Source of the DNA: Tenericutes bacterium ADurb.BinA155
GTDB taxonomy: Bacteria; Bacillota_I; Bacilli_A; RFN20; CAG-826
Length of the DNA: 6,472 nucleotides
Reading direction: 5' to 3'
Assembly (NCBI GenBank): GCA_002068375.1
Contig: MVZL01000070.1
Coordinates: forward strand, 1 to 6,472
Both the position numbers and the translations under genes were made by a program. The notes beneath the pieces are model-generated. The model did not search any database. It was not told the origin of the DNA and saw only the letters and a list, made by a program, of their open reading frames with translations. Shown here piece by piece: positions 6,029 to 6,472 of the stretch. Numbering within the stretch: position 1 is the stretch's first letter; each line of letters opens with the position of its first letter.

Positions 6029-6472
6029 GGATGTAGGGGCAAGGCCCCTTCGACTTTAAAGACTCCTTCCGTGTAATCGAAGTTCAAGATCCCATCGTGT
6101 TTTTTAAAGACCGAATCGATCTGCTCCGCTCCTAAGCCGCGATTTCCATCCTTCCGTAAGGGGAAGCCCTCTTTAAAGTGGATTTCGCCAGAGGAGTTCG
6201 TCTCCTCAATCCGAAAGAAAGACTTAACTTCCTTTCCTTTAAGGCGGAGAAAAGGATCGCCGCTCTTCGAAAGAAGAGCCCCATTGAACGCGTTCTCCAA
6301 AAGATTGGCAAATAAGGTGATCGTTTCCGTTTCGTCCAAGGGGAAGCCCCCAGGAAAAATCAAATCGATTTCATAGCGAATTCCCGCTTCCTTTGCTTTT
6401 TTCTCATAGATCGAAAGGATGGCATCGAGGGCGTAAGAACCGCTATGGAACAGCGGGGCGGTGGGCTTTAAT
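6025..6472 (-). CDS. GHKL (AgrC-like) sensor histidine kinase, C-terminal fragment
   Basis: Read on the minus strand, the frame stays open to the right window edge, giving 148 or more residues of an ATPase domain; the N-terminal sensor lies outside. The TTG at 6361-6363 is an internal codon, not a real start, because homologous-looking sequence continues upstream: 'YALDAILSIYEKKAKEAGI' just before it is typical of the helix preceding the N-box in AgrC/NatK-type GHKL kinases. The N-box reads 'LFANLLENAF', and a glycine box 'GLGAEQI' lies 28 residues before the stop region with 'GVFKVEGALPL' as the last strand. Such kinases are membrane-bound and phosphorylate LytTR regulators. The gene converges on the LytTR gene with a 4-base overlap, unlike the usual co-directional pairing. 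Confidence 0.85.
   Translation of the reverse strand, partial: LKPTAPLFHSGSYALDAILSIYEKKAKEAGIRYEIDLIFPGGFPLDETETITLFANLLENAFNGALLSKSGDPFLRLKGKEVKSFFRIEETNSSGEIHFKEGFPLRKDGNRGLGAEQIDSVFKKHDGILNFDYTEGVFKVEGALPLHP
6035..6049 (+). terminator. Possible hairpin past the LytTR stop, inside the kinase 3' end
   Basis: AGGGGC (6035-6040), loop AAG and GCCCCT (6044-6049) form a compact 6-bp G/C-rich stem 6 bases past the regulator stop and within the last codons of the minus-strand kinase. The plus-strand tail (TCGACTTT) is not a clear T-run, and the minus-strand tail has none. It could slow or end regulator transcripts, but this is weak. Confidence 0.3.

Noticed and set aside
6025..6363. Short complete gene of 112 codons starting at TTG 6361-6363
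   Set aside because: The frame continues open to the window edge with typical GHKL kinase sequence, so this is the tail of a longer gene.

Overview
The window (6,472 bases, roughly half G+C) is densely coded bacterial chromosome. It reads with the standard code: TGA ends at least three genes and visible tryptophans are TGG. An Lrp/AsnC regulator next to a YugH/AlaT-type aminotransferase, strong AAGGAG ribosome sites, an AgrC-like GHKL kinase with a LytTR regulator, and RsbU/RsbW/RsbV-type signalling domains together suggest a Bacillota (Firmicutes)-like organism. This placement is an inference; nothing here fixes the genus. No mobile element, CRISPR array, tRNA or rRNA was seen.

Layout. Bases 1-391 hold the C-terminal end of a metal-dependent amidohydrolase. 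Bases 443-2100 hold an Lrp/AsnC regulator and a class I/II aminotransferase that overlap by ATGA, closed by a hairpin plus T-tract near 2133-2163. Bases 2219-5228 are a two-gene signalling operon. The first gene encodes a membrane protein joining a 5TMR-LYT-like sensor, a SpoIIE/RsbU PP2C phosphatase and an RsbW-like ATPase. The second, overlapping by 8 bases and with its own strong ribosome site, encodes a STAS domain fused to an aminoglycoside-phosphotransferase-like kinase. A hairpin at 5240-5276 follows. Bases 5324-6028 encode a LytTR response regulator with a TATAAT box overlapping its first ATG. It converges on, and overlaps by the four bases TTAA, the end of a GHKL histidine kinase on the minus strand that runs off the right edge.

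How the genes may work together. The regulator and aminotransferase form a small amino-acid metabolism unit, probably alanine/pyruvate interconversion. The 2219-5228 operon holds every classical partner-switching activity (sensor, phosphatase, switch kinase, STAS antagonist) on two proteins, but no sigma factor is visible and the antagonist carries a second kinase. The most interesting possibility is that the module controls, or is controlled by, that APH-like kinase rather than a sigma factor. The ATPase also lacks the usual acidic residues of its adenine-binding box. The LytTR regulator and GHKL kinase probably form a two-component system, although they converge instead of sharing an operon.
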